Of a stretch of DNA of 64,000 bases, positions 20,894 through 30,561 are shown one piece after another; positions within the stretch are counted from its first letter, which is position 1; the number at the start of each line of letters is the position of its first letter. A program made the translations under genes and the position numbers. Origin of the DNA: Reyranella sp. (GTDB lineage Bacteria > Pseudomonadota > Alphaproteobacteria > Reyranellales > Reyranellaceae); contig NZ_JAFKJN010000011.1 of the NCBI RefSeq assembly GCF_017305915.1, positions 178,254 through 242,253 on the forward strand, written 5' to 3'. A model generated the notes under the pieces. The model worked only from the letters and a program-made list of their open reading frames with translations. It did no database searches and was not told the origin of the DNA.

Positions 20894-21632
20894 GGTAGCG
20901 GCGATAGATTCCTGCCAGGCGGCCCTGGATCTTCACGCGGTCGGGTCCGAAGATCCGAGTCTCGTAGGCGGCGTTCGCCGGCTCGAGTGCGATAGACGCA
21001 CCCTTCTTGCGAAGACGCTTGAGCGTCGCCTCGGCATCGTCGACCAGTGCCACGACGATCTCGCCCGATTCGGCCGAGTCGGCGCTTTTGATGATCGCGA
21101 TGTCGCCGTTGAGAATGCCGGCTTCGACCATCGAATCGCCCTGCACCTCGAGGCAGTAGTGCGCGCCGGAGCCGAGCAGGGACACTGGCACGTCGACCGT
21201 CGTGGAGTTGTCGCGCAGCGCCTCGATCGGCGTGCCGGCGGCGATCCGGCCGTAGAGCGGCAGGCTAAGCGCCTGCGCCTCGTTGGCGGCCTGGATGGCG
21301 CCGGCCAGCGGCAGCTTCTCGCCGCGTACGATCTGCGGCACGAAGGCTTCGCGGCTCTCGGCCATTCCGCGGCGCGAGTCGAGCAGGGGCGTGACGTTGG
21401 GGGCCGGCAGGGCGGCAGCGTCGGGCAGCTTCAGGACCTGCAGCGCGCGCGCCCGATGGGGCAGGCGGCGCAGGAAGCCGCGCTCCTCCAGCCCGGTGAT
21501 CAGGCGATGGATGCCGGACTTGGACTTGAGCCGGAGCGCCTCCTTCATCTCGTCGAAGGACGGCGAGACGCCGGCCTCGTTGAGGCGCATGTTGATGAAC
21601 AGAAGCAGTTCGTTTTGCTTGCGGGTTAGCAC
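20889..21632 (-). CDS. lexA: LexA repressor
   Basis: 247 residues from a GTG start, giving the usual N-terminus (V/M)[16 protein letters not shown]. The winged-helix DNA-binding domain holds [19 protein letters not shown]; the cleavage site is the Ala-Gly of RIAAG; the catalytic Ser is in [10 protein letters not shown] and the Lys in [10 protein letters not shown]. LexA represses SOS genes until RecA filaments trigger self-cleavage. A perfect GTTC-N7-GTTC box lies 57 nt upstream, so it is autoregulated. The longer open frame to 21689 would read through the operator and is rejected. Confidence 0.96.
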   Translation of the reverse strand: MLTRKQNELLLFINMRLNEAGVSPSFDEMKEALRLKSKSGIHRLITGLEERGFLRRLPHRARALQVLKLPDAAALPAPNVTPLLDSRRGMAESREAFVPQIVRGEKLPLAGAIQAANEAQALSLPLYGRIAAGTPIEALRDNSTTVDVPVSLLGSGAHYCLEVQGDSMVEAGILNGDIAIIKSADSAESGEIVVALVDDAEATLKRLRKKGASIALEPANAAYETRIFGPDRVKIQGRLAGIYRRYH

Positions 21633-21664
21633 CGTCTTCTCCCCGAAATGCCTACCAGATTCCG

Positions 21665-21679
21665 GAACAAATCCTGAAA
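21665..21679 (-). promoter_or_regulatory. Possible second, degenerate LexA box
   Basis: GAAC-N7-GAAA reads on the minus strand as TTTC-N7-GTTC, one base off the alphaproteobacterial consensus and correctly spaced. It lies 33 nt upstream of the lexA start and 10 bp from the perfect box. It may strengthen repression or be chance. Confidence 0.4.
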
Positions 21680-21689
21680 CCCGGCACAT

Positions 21690-21704
21690 GTTCTAGTTTA
21701 GTTC
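21690..21704 (+). promoter_or_regulatory. LexA-binding SOS box
   Basis: GTTCTAGTTTAGTTC is an exact match to the alphaproteobacterial LexA operator GTTC-N7-GTTC. It sits between lexA (start 57 nt away, minus strand) and the methyltransferase-like gene (start 81 nt away, plus strand) and could control both. Confidence 0.85.
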
Positions 21705-21785
21705 CGGGGAATCGTCAAGTTATCCCAGGGAATGTGGGGATTCAGGCGGTTGCTTCTACATTCATGATATGTGCAATAGCACGGC

Positions 21786-22400
21786 GTGAGATTTCACATT
21801 CGCGGTTCTCTGGTGCGTTCGGGGAGGCGGTTGCTGCCCAAGGGTGTGCAGCGGTCGCTGCTGCTCGCCTGGGGCGTCAACCGGCCCTATGGACACCTTC
21901 CGGGCCTGGCGAGCCGGCGGTGCCTGGAGACCGAGATCCTGCCGCGGATGCGTGACCGCTGCAGGTCGGTCCTGTTCGTCGGCACGGCGTCCTACACCTG
22001 GCACTACGAGAGGCTGTTCCCCGCCGACCGCTACACCACCCTCGACGTCGCCCCTCGCGTGGCCGTGTGGGGAGCACGCCGCCATATTATGGCGCCGGTC
22101 CAGGAGCTCACCCGTCACCGCCCGGCGGGCTTCTTCGACGGCGTGGTCTTGAACGGCGTCCTGGGCTTCGGCATCGACACGCCCGAGCAGATGCGCCGCA
22201 CCTTCGACGAGCTGCACCGGATACTGCCGCCACAGGGCCTGCTGGTCGTCGGCTGGAACACCGGCCGCCACGAGGATCCGGAAGAGCTCAGCCTCTATGA
22301 CGGGTTCGAGCGATCGGGCGACCGCCGCACTTTCCCGGGCGAGACGCACGTCTACGACCTCCTGGTCAGTACCCGCCCGGCACTGCCGACAGGTCGATGA
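21786..22400 (+). CDS. Class I SAM-dependent methyltransferase-like protein
   Basis: 204 residues from a GTG. RSVLFVGTASYTWHYERLF resembles a Rossmann motif I, TLDVAPR the acidic motif II end, and FDGVVLNGVLGFGIDT with HRILPPQGLLVVGWN fits motifs IV and V of class I methyltransferases. The glycine-rich loop is only partly conserved (FVGTAS), so activity is uncertain. It diverges from lexA across the SOS box and runs into the 3' end of moeA, overlapping it by 35 nt on the opposite strand. Confidence 0.65.
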   Translation: MRFHIRGSLVRSGRRLLPKGVQRSLLLAWGVNRPYGHLPGLASRRCLETEILPRMRDRCRSVLFVGTASYTWHYERLFPADRYTTLDVAPRVAVWGARRHIMAPVQELTRHRPAGFFDGVVLNGVLGFGIDTPEQMRRTFDELHRILPPQGLLVVGWNTGRHEDPEELSLYDGFERSGDRRTFPGETHVYDLLVSTRPALPTGR

Positions 22401-23592
22401 TCTGCACCGCGTCGCCGGCCTTGCGGGCGGGATCGTGCGGCGGCCGGATCATCAGCGCATTGCACCACGACAGCACCGACAGCATGGAGCTGTCCTGGAT
22501 CTTGTGCGGCTCGACGACCAGCGTGCCGTCCGCCTGCCGCCGGGCCAGCGAGCGGACATAGTCCTCGCGCTGGTCGTTCTCCTTCACGCCGACGGCGAGG
22601 CGGGCGGTGACGGTGGCGGGCAGGGCGCCGGCCTGGCCGGTCATGCGCTCCATCGCGGGTTTCAGGAACAGCAGCGCGCAGACCATGGTCGAGACCGGAT
22701 TGCCCGGGAAGCCGATCACCCGCGCGCGGTCCCTGGCGGCGAACATCAGCGGCTTGCCGGGGCGCATGGCGATGCGCCAGAAATCCATGCCGAAGCCCTG
22801 TGCCTTGAGCGAATCCTGCACCAGGTCATGGTCGCCGACCGACGCGCCGCCCAGGGTGATCAGCACGTCATGCTGCGCGCCCGCGAGGATCGCCTGTCCG
22901 GTGGCCTCGCGCTCGTCGCGCACGATGTCGAACAGCGTCGGATCGCCGCCCCAGGCGCGCACCAGCGCCGCCACCGCGACGCCGGACGAGGAGATGATCT
23001 GGTTGCGGCCGATCGGCTCGCCCGGCAGCACCAGCTCGTTGCCCGTCGACAGGATCGCCACCCGCGGTTTGCGGAACACCGACAGCCACGGCAGGTTCAT
23101 CGACGCCAGCAGCGCGACGTCGCGCGTGGTCAGCGTATGGCCGGCCGGGAAGGGCGCATCGCCGGCGCTGAAGTCGAGGCCGGCCTTGCGGATGTGCCGG
23201 CCGATCTTCGGCGCTTCGAGGATGGTGACCTTCCTGGCCTCGGCCTTGGTGTCTTCCTGGATGACGATCGAATCGGCGCCCATCGGCAGCGGACCGCCGG
23301 TGAAGATGCGCACCGTCTCGCCGGGTTTCAGCGCCTGGTCGTACGAGCCGCCGGCCGGTGCCTCGCCGACCAGCGTCAGCGTGGTCGGCGCCGCGGGCAC
23401 GTCCTCCGCACGCACGGCGTAGCCGTCCATCGCCGACAGATCGGCCGGCGGCTGGGTCAGCCGCGCCTTGGGCGCACTCGCCAGCACGCGGCCGGCCGCA
23501 TCGGCGATCGATACCGTTTCGGCGGGCAGGGGCGAGAAGGCCGCGATCACCCGCGCATGCGCCTCGGCGACGGAGAGCATCTTAGCCGGCAT
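22366..23592 (-). CDS. moeA: Molybdopterin molybdotransferase
   Basis: 408 residues. Family blocks visible include [38 protein letters not shown] and [16 protein letters not shown], ending in the beta-barrel domain IV. MoeA inserts molybdate into adenylylated molybdopterin. Its start overlaps the moaC stop by 11 nt and the order trpC-moaC-moeA-lexA is the usual one in this class, so it is co-transcribed with trp genes. Confidence 0.96.
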   Translation of the reverse strand: MPAKMLSVAEAHARVIAAFSPLPAETVSIADAAGRVLASAPKARLTQPPADLSAMDGYAVRAEDVPAAPTTLTLVGEAPAGGSYDQALKPGETVRIFTGGPLPMGADSIVIQEDTKAEARKVTILEAPKIGRHIRKAGLDFSAGDAPFPAGHTLTTRDVALLASMNLPWLSVFRKPRVAILSTGNELVLPGEPIGRNQIISSSGVAVAALVRAWGGDPTLFDIVRDEREATGQAILAGAQHDVLITLGGASVGDHDLVQDSLKAQGFGMDFWRIAMRPGKPLMFAARDRARVIGFPGNPVSTMVCALLFLKPAMERMTGQAGALPATVTARLAVGVKENDQREDYVRSLARRQADGTLVVEPHKIQDSSMLSVLSWCNALMIRPPHDPARKAGDAVQIIDLSAVPGGY

Positions 23593-24058
23593 TGAAGGTC
23601 CCCGACTTGCCGCCCGACTTGTGCAGCAGCTTCACCTCTTCGATCACCATGCCGCGATCGACCGCCTTGCACATGTCGTAGACGGTGAGCGCCGCGACCG
23701 AGGCCGCGGTCAGCGCCTCCATCTCGACGCCGGTCTTGCCCTTGAGCTTGCAGGTCGCCTCGATGTCGACGGCGTTGCGCTTCTCGTCGAGCGCGAGGGT
23801 CACCTGCACCGACGACAGCGCCAGCGGATGACACAGCGGGATCAGGTCCGCCGTCTTCTTGGCCGCCATGATACCGGCGAGCTGTGCCACCGCGAGCACG
23901 TCGCCCTTGGCTGCTTTCTTGTCGCGGATCAGCGCGAGCGTCGCCGGCTGCATGACGATGCTGGCCTTCGCGGTCGCCACCCGTTCGGTGACGTCCTTGT
24001 CGCCGACATCGACCATGCGGGCATTGCCTCGCTCGTCGAAGTGGGTGAGATCGCTCAT
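23582..24058 (-). CDS. moaC: Cyclic pyranopterin monophosphate synthase
   Basis: 158 residues. It opens [18 protein letters not shown], carries [13 protein letters not shown] (conserved His) and [20 protein letters not shown], and ends in KSGGKSG. MoaC completes the first stage of molybdenum-cofactor synthesis, making cPMP from the MoaA product. Its start overlaps the trpC stop by four bases (ATGA type). Confidence 0.97.
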   Translation of the reverse strand: MSDLTHFDERGNARMVDVGDKDVTERVATAKASIVMQPATLALIRDKKAAKGDVLAVAQLAGIMAAKKTADLIPLCHPLALSSVQVTLALDEKRNAVDIEATCKLKGKTGVEMEALTAASVAALTVYDMCKAVDRGMVIEEVKLLHKSGGKSGTFNAG

Positions 24059-24849
24059 GCCTTCACCAGGATCTCGCGTACCGCCGCCTCGACGTCGGGC
24101 TTGCGCATGAAGCTCTCGCCGATCAGGAACGCCGACGCGCCGACCTTGGCCATGCGCGCGAGATCGGCCGGCGAGCCGAGGCCGCTCTCGGCGACCAGCA
24201 CACGATCCTTCGGCACCTTGGGCGCCAGTGCCTCGGTGGTCGCGAGATCGACGGCCAGCGTCTTGAGGTTGCGGTTGTTGACGCCGATCAGGTCGCTGTC
24301 GATGGCGAGCGCACGCTCGAGCTCGTCGCCGTCATGCACCTCGACCAGCACGTCCATGCCGTAGAGATGGCTGAGCCGCGCCAGCTCGGCCGCGAGCTGG
24401 TCGTCGAGGCAGGCCATGATCAGCAGGATGCAGTCGGCGCCCAGCGCCCGCGCCTCGGCGATCTGGTACGGATCGATCATGAAATCCTTGCGCAGCGCCG
24501 GCATCTTGGTCGCGCCGCGCGCCTGGCCGAGGAACTCGTCCTTGCCCTGGAAGTAGGGCTCGTCGGTCAGCACCGACAGGCAGGTCGCGCCGCCGCGTTC
24601 GTAGGCCTTGGCCAGCGACAGCGGATCGAAGTCCGGCCGGATCAGGCCCTTGCTGGGCGAGGCCTTCTTGATCTCGGCGATCAGGCCGTAGCGGCCCGAG
24701 GCAATGGTCGCCTTCAGCGCCTTCGCGAAGCCGCGCGGCGGCTCGGCGGCCTCGGCGCGCGTCTCGCATTCGGCCTGGGAGCAGACGGCCTTGCGCGCGG
24801 CGACGTGCCTGCGCTTGTCGTCGACGATCTTCGCCAATGTATCGCTCAC
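24055..24849 (-). CDS. trpC: Indole-3-glycerol phosphate synthase
   Basis: 264 residues of a TIM barrel. [20 protein letters not shown] carries the catalytic Lys, [15 protein letters not shown] and [12 protein letters not shown] the second Lys, and [11 protein letters not shown] plus [11 protein letters not shown] the phosphate-binding end. It closes the indole ring in tryptophan synthesis. It begins 10 nt after trpD and is not fused to trpF. Confidence 0.97.
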   Translation of the reverse strand: MSDTLAKIVDDKRRHVAARKAVCSQAECETRAEAAEPPRGFAKALKATIASGRYGLIAEIKKASPSKGLIRPDFDPLSLAKAYERGGATCLSVLTDEPYFQGKDEFLGQARGATKMPALRKDFMIDPYQIAEARALGADCILLIMACLDDQLAAELARLSHLYGMDVLVEVHDGDELERALAIDSDLIGVNNRNLKTLAVDLATTEALAPKVPKDRVLVAESGLGSPADLARMAKVGASAFLIGESFMRKPDVEAAVREILVKA

Positions 24850-24859
24850 GGCGTGTCGC

Positions 24860-25885
24860 TCATGCGCAGATCCTCACCAGGGTTTCGAGCGCCTTCCGGG
24901 CCTTGCCGCCGTCGATCGAGGCGACGGCCATCTCCGCGCCTTGCTTGAGGTCGGACGCCTTGCCCGCGACCATCAGCGCGGCGGCGCTGTTCAGCACCAC
25001 GATATCGCGGAAGGCATCGCGATGTCCCGCCAGCACGGCGCGGATCGCGTCCGCGTTGTGCGCCGGATCGCCGCCCTTGAGCGCGGCCATGTTCGCGCGC
25101 GGCACGCCGACATCCTCGGGCGCGATCTCGATCTCGGTCACCTTGCCGTTCTCGAGCGAGGCCGCCCAGCTCGTGGTCGTGGTGGTGAGCTCGTCCATGC
25201 CGTCCTGTCCGTGTACAACCAGCGCGCGCTCGAGCCCGAGCTGGCCCAGCGCCTCGGCCACCGGCCTCAGCCAGCGGCGATCGAACACGCCGACGAGCTG
25301 ACGCTTGACCAGGGCCGGGTTCGACATCGGCCCCAGCAAATTGAAGATGGTGCGCGAGGGCGAGAGTTCCACCCGGGGGCCGGCGACGTTGCGCATGGCG
25401 CTGTGATGCCGCGGCGCCATCAGGAAGCAGACGCCCGCCACCATCAGCGCCTTCTCCAGCGTCTCGATCGGCAGGTCGAGATTGATGCCCAGCGCGCCCA
25501 GCACGTCGGCCGCGCCCGACTTGGAAGTGAAGGCGCGGTTGCCGTGCTTGGCCACCGGCACGCCTGCGCCGGCCACGACCAGGGCCGAGCAGGAGGAGAC
25601 GTTGTAGGTACCGTGATGGTCGCCGCCGGTGCCGACGATGTCGATCGCCCCGTCCGGCGCGTGCACCCGCTGGACCTTGGCGCGCAGCACCTTGGCGCCG
25701 CCGGCGAGCTCCTCGGCCGTCTCGCCGCGCACCTTGAGCGCCATCAGGAAGGCGCCCATCTGGGCCGGTGTGGCGTCGCCCGAGGTCATGATGTCGAACG
25801 CCCGCTCGGCCTCGCCGATCGAGAGGCTCGCGCCGTTGCCGACCTTGGCCAGAAGGCCGCGAAAATCGTCGATGTCGCCGCTCAA
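24860..25885 (-). CDS. trpD: Anthranilate phosphoribosyltransferase
   Basis: 341 residues. The PRPP-binding GTGGDHHGTYNVS and the KHGNRAFTSKSGAADVLGALG block are intact, and LSPSRTIFNLLGPMSNPA follows. It joins anthranilate to PRPP. trpD leads the trpD-trpC-moaC-moeA run; trpG, usually directly before it, is 1.5 kb upstream with an HMA gene and a Bug receptor between. Confidence 0.97.
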   Translation of the reverse strand: MSGDIDDFRGLLAKVGNGASLSIGEAERAFDIMTSGDATPAQMGAFLMALKVRGETAEELAGGAKVLRAKVQRVHAPDGAIDIVGTGGDHHGTYNVSSCSALVVAGAGVPVAKHGNRAFTSKSGAADVLGALGINLDLPIETLEKALMVAGVCFLMAPRHHSAMRNVAGPRVELSPSRTIFNLLGPMSNPALVKRQLVGVFDRRWLRPVAEALGQLGLERALVVHGQDGMDELTTTTTSWAASLENGKVTEIEIAPEDVGVPRANMAALKGGDPAHNADAIRAVLAGHRDAFRDIVVLNSAAALMVAGKASDLKQGAEMAVASIDGGKARKALETLVRICA

Positions 25886-25949
25886 ACCTTGAATCCCCGG
25901 GTTATTTTGCCCCTTGCCGGCCGGGCGGCGGGGCGCGTAGCTATATCAC

Positions 25950-26150
25950 ATGGCTGAAGAACTGATCCTCAAAGTGACCGGCATGGACTGCGACGGCTGC
26001 GTCAAGGCCGTCACCCGCGCCGCGACCGGCGCCGGCACCGCGCCGATCTCCGTCGACCTCAAGAGCGGCGAGATGCGGCTCCCCAGGGAAGCCGACGTCG
26101 CCGCCATTACCCGGGCGATCCAGCGCGCAGGCTTCGGCGTCGCGCCGTAG
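25950..26150 (+). CDS. Heavy-metal-associated (HMA) domain protein
   Basis: 66 residues making one ferredoxin-like HMA domain. GMDCDGCVKAV holds the two metal-binding Cys (C-x-x-C), with Asp in place of the usual Thr before the first Cys. The end QRAGFGVAP matches the family (aGY/Fxv). Free-standing domains like this act as copper chaperones. It diverges from trpD with a 64-nt gap and no copper ATPase is nearby. Confidence 0.85.
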   Translation: MAEELILKVTGMDCDGCVKAVTRAATGAGTAPISVDLKSGEMRLPREADVAAITRAIQRAGFGVAP

Positions 26151-26168
26151 ACCTTTGATTTGATTGAG

Positions 26169-26185
26169 CTCCTCACCCTGAGGAG
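26169..26185 (+). terminator. Short hairpin after the HMA gene
   Basis: CTCCTCA and TGAGGAG form a perfect 7-bp stem with a CCC loop, 18 nt after the HMA stop. No T-run follows, so termination is uncertain. Confidence 0.35.
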
Positions 26186-26221
26186 AGCCCTGAAAGGCCG
26201 CGCGTCCGGGGCAACGACGCC

Positions 26222-26334
26222 GAATCCGGCGGACTCCCGGACGCCTCCGATGCCGATTCCATAAGGGTTTTCTGCACGAATCCGGGAATCCGGCCCCCAC
26301 CCCCAGGGCCGGACGGTTCCGGACGCTCCGGACG
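26222..26334 (+). repeat. 113-bp dispersed repeat, copy B
   Basis: Opposite orientation to copy A at 731-843, equal length, no gaps in the alignment. It lies between the HMA gene and the 3' end of a Bug receptor gene. The conserved heart is AAGGGTTTT followed by GAATCCGGGAATCCGGCCCC. Confidence 0.8.
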
Positions 26335-26371
26335 AGAGAGTGCAATTACTTGGAGGCTGGAGTCGCGGCCA

Positions 26372-27331
26372 CTAATCGATTTTGACGCCGGCCGCTTGGA
26401 TGACGCCGCGCCACTTGGCGATCTCGGCCTCAATGTAGGCGGCGAACGCCTGGCGCGATTCGCCGGCCGGCACGAACGACAGGCCTTTCAGCTTCTCGAC
26501 CACCTCGGGCTCCTCGAGGATGCGCTGCATCTCGGCGTTGAGCCGGTCGAGGATCGGTCCCGGCACGTGTGCCGGCGCCGACAAGCCGATCCAGCCGACC
26601 GCGACGATGCCCGGCACGCCCTGCTCGATGATGGTCGGCAGGTCCGGGAGATAGGGCGATCGTTTGTCGTCGGCGATGCCGATCGCCTTCGCCTTGCCGC
26701 TGCGCACCGGCCCGACCGCGCCGGGGATCGCGTCGGACATGATCTGGATGTCGCCGCTCTGCAGCGCGAGGTAGGCGTCGGCGTTGCCCTTGAACGGCAC
26801 GTGGGTGAGCTTGATGCCGGCGGCGGCGCGCAACTGCTCGACCGCGAGATGGCTCGCCGAGCCGTTGCCGGACGAGCCGTAGTTCAGGTCGCCGGTCTTG
26901 GCCTTGGCGATCAGGTCCTGCACCGAGGTGATGCCGCTCTTCAGGCTCGCCATCAGCACCTGCGGCGTCAGCCCGACATTGATGATCGGCGCGAAATCCT
27001 TCAACGGGTCATACGGCAGCTTCGGGTACAGCGCCGGCGCGATGCCGTGGGTCGAGATCGTCACCATCAGCAGCGTGTAGCCGTCGGGCGTCGCCTTGGC
27101 GGCGGTATCGCTGCCGATCGTGCCGGCCGCGCCCGGCCGGTTCTCGACGATCACCTGCTGCCCGAGCGCCTTGCCGAGTTGCTCGGCCGTCACACGCGCC
27201 AGGATGTCGGTCGACTGGCCGGCGGGGAACGGCACGATGATGCGCAGCGGCTTGGTCGGCCACGTCTGAGCACGCGCGGAAAAGGCGAGGAAGAATGGCA
27301 GGCCGGCAATGAGGCGGCGGGAGAGTTTCAT
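26372..27331 (-). CDS. Bug-family solute-binding protein
   Basis: 319 residues with a signal peptide (MKLSRRLIAGLPFFLAF, cleavage near SARAQ). WPTKPLRIIVPFPAGQSTDI, VIVENRPGAAGTIGSDTAAK and ATPDGYTLLM give the family pattern; NYGSSGNGSASHLAVEQL is the usual ligand-pocket block. It binds an unknown carboxylate in the periplasm. It is placed between trpG and trpD on the same strand, 22 nt after the trpG stop, and probably entered that operon secondarily. Confidence 0.92.
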   Translation of the reverse strand: MKLSRRLIAGLPFFLAFSARAQTWPTKPLRIIVPFPAGQSTDILARVTAEQLGKALGQQVIVENRPGAAGTIGSDTAAKATPDGYTLLMVTISTHGIAPALYPKLPYDPLKDFAPIINVGLTPQVLMASLKSGITSVQDLIAKAKTGDLNYGSSGNGSASHLAVEQLRAAAGIKLTHVPFKGNADAYLALQSGDIQIMSDAIPGAVGPVRSGKAKAIGIADDKRSPYLPDLPTIIEQGVPGIVAVGWIGLSAPAHVPGPILDRLNAEMQRILEEPEVVEKLKGLSFVPAGESRQAFAAYIEAEIAKWRGVIQAAGVKID

Positions 27332-27353
27332 CGGATGTCCCGCAGTCCGATGA

Positions 27354-27971
27354 CTACGCCGCTTTCTTCTTCTGCTGAGTCGGATGCTCGCCGGCGATCT
27401 TGAGGAAGTTCTCGAGGATCTTGTGGCCGTGCTCCGAGGCGATGCTCTCGGGATGGAATTGCACGCCGTGGATCGGCAGCGTCTTGTGGCGCAGCCCCAT
27501 GATGATGTCGCCGGTCCCTGGAGTTTTAGTGAGGGCCGTGACCTCGAGCTCGCCCGGCAGGCTCCGGGGATCGACGATCAGCGAATGGTAGCGGGTCGCC
27601 TCGAACGGCGAGGGCACGTCCTCGAACACGCTCTGGCCCTTGTGCTGGATGCCGCTCAGCTTGCCGTGCATCGGCACCGGTGCGCGCACCACCTTGCCGC
27701 CGAACACCTGGCCGATCGCCTGGTGGCCGAGGCAGACGCCGAACAGCGGCACCTGCGCCTTGGCCGCAGCCTCGATCAGGTCCATGCAGATGCCGGCTTC
27801 GTTGGGCGTGCAGGGGCCCGGCGACAACACGATGCCGTCGGGCTTCAGCGCCATCGCCTCGTCGACCGTGATCTGGTCGTTGCGATGCACGGTGCAGCGC
27901 GCGCCCAGATCGCCCAGAAAGTGCACGAGGTTGTAGGTGAAGCTGTCGTAATTATCGATCAGAAGCAACAT
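27354..27971 (-). CDS. trpG: Anthranilate synthase glutamine amidotransferase component
   Basis: 205 residues of a class I glutamine amidotransferase. It opens [20 protein letters not shown]; the nucleophile Cys is in [17 protein letters not shown] and the His-Glu pair in [26 protein letters not shown] is also conserved. It delivers ammonia to TrpE. The ATG at 27971 gives the standard N-terminus; a GTG two codons before is possible. Its partner trpE is 32 kb away on the same strand. Confidence 0.97.
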   Translation of the reverse strand: MLLLIDNYDSFTYNLVHFLGDLGARCTVHRNDQITVDEAMALKPDGIVLSPGPCTPNEAGICMDLIEAAAKAQVPLFGVCLGHQAIGQVFGGKVVRAPVPMHGKLSGIQHKGQSVFEDVPSPFEATRYHSLIVDPRSLPGELEVTALTKTPGTGDIIMGLRHKTLPIHGVQFHPESIASEHGHKILENFLKIAGEHPTQQKKKAA

Positions 27972-28011
27972 GGGCACATTTTCGCCGTTTCAGGCGTAGA
28001 AAGAAAGCCTG

Positions 28012-29823
28012 ATGGAATTTGCGATACCGCGGCTGGGCCTCGCGCAGGCGCGGCGAATTCTCCTGCTGCAGGGCCGGCTGCGCTCCCACGAGCCGACGCA
28101 GATTCTCGTCTGCGCGGTGTTCGGCGGGCTGATCGGTGCCCTGACCATCGGCCTGCACGAGCTGATCGATACCGCCCACCACCTGATCTTCAACATCCAG
28201 GGCGTGCATACCCTCAGCACCGGCATCAGCGTCGACCCCCAGCGGGTGATGATCGTGCCGGCGATCGGCGGGCTGGTCCTGGGCATCTCCGTCTACCTCA
28301 TGCGCCGCTATTGGCCGGTCGACGTGGTCGACCCGATCGAGGCCAATGCCCTGCACGGTGGGCGCATGTCGATGAAGGACAGCCTGCGCCTGCTGATCGC
28401 CACCATCTGGTCCAACGCCTCGGGGGTCGCGGTCGGCATGGAGGCCGGCTACAGCCAGCTCGGCGCTGCCGTCCTCGCCAAGGTCGGCCAGTACTTCCGC
28501 CTGCGCCGCGAGGACCAGCGCATCTTCGTCGCCGCCGGGGCGGGGGCCGCGATCGCCGCCGCCTTCAACGCGCCCTTGGCCGGCGCCTTCTACGGCTACG
28601 AGCTGATCCTGGGCGGCTATTCGGTGCGCGCGCTGGCGCCGATCGCCGCCGCGTCGATGGCGGCGACGCTCGCCCAGCGGACGATCGCCCCGCCGTCGCC
28701 GCTGTTCTGGGTCGGGCCGTTCCCGCCGATCCCGCCGTGGTTCTACCTGGTGATCGTGGTGCTGGGGGCCGTCGCGGCGGGCTACAGCGTGCTCGCCATG
28801 CAGTCCGTCACCTGGACCGAGCGCTTGTTGCGCCGCCTCCCCCTGCCGCAATGGCTGCGGCCGGCGATCGGCGGAATCCTCGTGACGGCGGTCGCGCTCG
28901 TCGTGCCGCAGGTGCTGGGCGGCGGCCACGGCGCGATCCAGGGCCTGTTCGACCACAATCCCGGCCTGCTGATGCTGGGGGTGCTGGTGGTCGGCAAGGT
29001 GCTGGCCTCGGCGCTGTCGCTGGGCTCGGGCTTCCGCGGCGGCATGTTCAGCTCCTCGCTGCTGCTGGGCTGCGTGTTCGGCGCCGTCTTCGGCCAAGGC
29101 CTGGCCCTGCTGGTGCCGAGCGTGGCCGGCCAGGTGCCGATGCTGATGCTGGTCGGCATGGCGTCGGTGGCGGCGGCGGTGATCGGCTCGCCGCTCACCA
29201 TGGCGTTCCTGGTGCTGGAGGGCACCGACAACTTTCCGGTGACGGTCGGCGTCATGGTCGGCGTGGTGATCGCCTCGACCATCGTGCGGCTCTCCTTCGG
29301 CTACTCCTTCTCGACCTGGCGCTTCCACCAGCGTGGCATCGGCATCCGCGGCGCGCACGACATCGGCTGGCTGGCCGACCTCACGGTCAGCCGCCTGATG
29401 CGCGCCGATCCCAAGATCGAGCCGGCGACCACGCCGCTCGCCGAGCTGCGCGAGAAATACCCGCCCGGCAGCATCACGCGCGTGTTCGTGGTGTCGGAGG
29501 AGGGCGACTTCATGGGCTCGCTCGACATCGCCGCGCTGCACGACGAGAAGCGGACCGAGACCGCCGCCAGCACCGCCCGCGACTTCGCCCGCGAGGCCGA
29601 CCTGCACCTGCTGCCCTACGAGAACGTGCGCACCGCGCTCGCCCGCTTCGAGGAGAAGGAGATCGAGACCTTGCCGGTGCTCGAATCGCCCACAGACAAA
29701 AAAGTGATCGGCTATCTCACCGAGCAATATGCGCTGCGCCGCTACAACCAGGAGCTCGAGCGCCGCCGCGGCGCCGATCTCGGGCAGCGAGACCTCTTCT
29801 CGATCGCCGAGCCGCCGCGCTAA
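28012..29823 (+). CDS. ClC-family chloride channel/antiporter with C-terminal CBS region
   Basis: 603 residues: about twelve membrane segments to residue ~445, then a CBS-pair region (to ~580). ClC filter loops are recognisable but altered: NASGVAVGMEAGYSQLG replaces the usual GREGP loop while keeping the gating-Glu position, and SGFRGGMFSSSLLLG replaces the GGxFxP loop. Members move chloride or fluoride, alone or with protons. It diverges from trpG with a 40-nt gap and is followed 9 nt on by a secreted protein gene. Confidence 0.88.
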   Translation: MEFAIPRLGLAQARRILLLQGRLRSHEPTQILVCAVFGGLIGALTIGLHELIDTAHHLIFNIQGVHTLSTGISVDPQRVMIVPAIGGLVLGISVYLMRRYWPVDVVDPIEANALHGGRMSMKDSLRLLIATIWSNASGVAVGMEAGYSQLGAAVLAKVGQYFRLRREDQRIFVAAGAGAAIAAAFNAPLAGAFYGYELILGGYSVRALAPIAAASMAATLAQRTIAPPSPLFWVGPFPPIPPWFYLVIVVLGAVAAGYSVLAMQSVTWTERLLRRLPLPQWLRPAIGGILVTAVALVVPQVLGGGHGAIQGLFDHNPGLLMLGVLVVGKVLASALSLGSGFRGGMFSSSLLLGCVFGAVFGQGLALLVPSVAGQVPMLMLVGMASVAAAVIGSPLTMAFLVLEGTDNFPVTVGVMVGVVIASTIVRLSFGYSFSTWRFHQRGIGIRGAHDIGWLADLTVSRLMRADPKIEPATTPLAELREKYPPGSITRVFVVSEEGDFMGSLDIAALHDEKRTETAASTARDFAREADLHLLPYENVRTALARFEEKEIETLPVLESPTDKKVIGYLTEQYALRRYNQELERRRGADLGQRDLFSIAEPPR

Positions 29824-29832
29824 ACTGCCTGC

Positions 29833-30555
29833 ATGAACCGCGTCCTCGCCTGTCTCGCCCTCGCTGCCGTTCTTGCGGCACCCGCCTGGGCCGAGGTCAG
29901 GTGCTCCGAAGACCTCGAGGCGGTCGACAGCGGCGCCGCATCGCGCATGACCGCGCAGGACTTCGCCCGCGAGGTCCTGGCGAAAGAGGCGGACTTCGCC
30001 AAGGCGCTCGCCAACTTCGGCTACAAGACCGAGGCGGTGGTCGAGACGCTCGACGGCGACACGGTCGACGGCGCGTTCCGCCAGGTCTCGACGCTCGGCT
30101 TCGACGCCAACGGTCCGAGGCGCGAGGTCGCCGACGGCGCGGTCGACACGTTGACGCGGATCAAGTTCGCCGACCGCGACCTCGACACGCTGCGCGACGC
30201 CTTCACCCTGACGGCGGACCGCGTCGCCACCGGCGATATCGTCTATTCCGGCCGCCAGCGCACCGGCCAGTTCAACGCCTCGCTGTTCGACATCCTGCCG
30301 CGCGATCCGTCGGCCGATGTGCGCGGCTTCCAGGGCCGCGTCTGGGTGAGGGGGCGCGAGGATTCCATCATGCGGCTGTGCGGCCGCAGCGCCTATACGC
30401 CGATCGCGCCGATGCGCTTCCTCGTGGTCCGCGAGCTGGTCGCCGAGCAGTACTGGTTCCCGGTGCTGATCCGCGCCGACGAGGATGCCCGGATCGGCAA
30501 GGTGACCGTGCATGTGCGCCTGACGGTGACGTACTCGGACTACAAGGCGCGCTGA
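29833..30555 (+). CDS. Hypothetical secreted protein
   Basis: 240 residues with a clear Sec signal peptide (MNRVLACLALAAVLAAPAWA). The mature part has two Cys (in VRCSEDL and MRLCGRS) that could pair. The C-terminal half is beta-rich. I recognise no family. It lies 9 nt after the ClC gene and 6 nt before the EamA exporter, so the three form an operon. Confidence 0.7.
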   Translation: MNRVLACLALAAVLAAPAWAEVRCSEDLEAVDSGAASRMTAQDFAREVLAKEADFAKALANFGYKTEAVVETLDGDTVDGAFRQVSTLGFDANGPRREVADGAVDTLTRIKFADRDLDTLRDAFTLTADRVATGDIVYSGRQRTGQFNASLFDILPRDPSADVRGFQGRVWVRGREDSIMRLCGRSAYTPIAPMRFLVVRELVAEQYWFPVLIRADEDARIGKVTVHVRLTVTYSDYKAR

Positions 30556-30561
30556 ACCGAG

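Noticed and set aside
21633..21689. Longer start for LexA
   Set aside because: It would code through the upstream region holding a LexA half-box and gives a non-family N-terminus.
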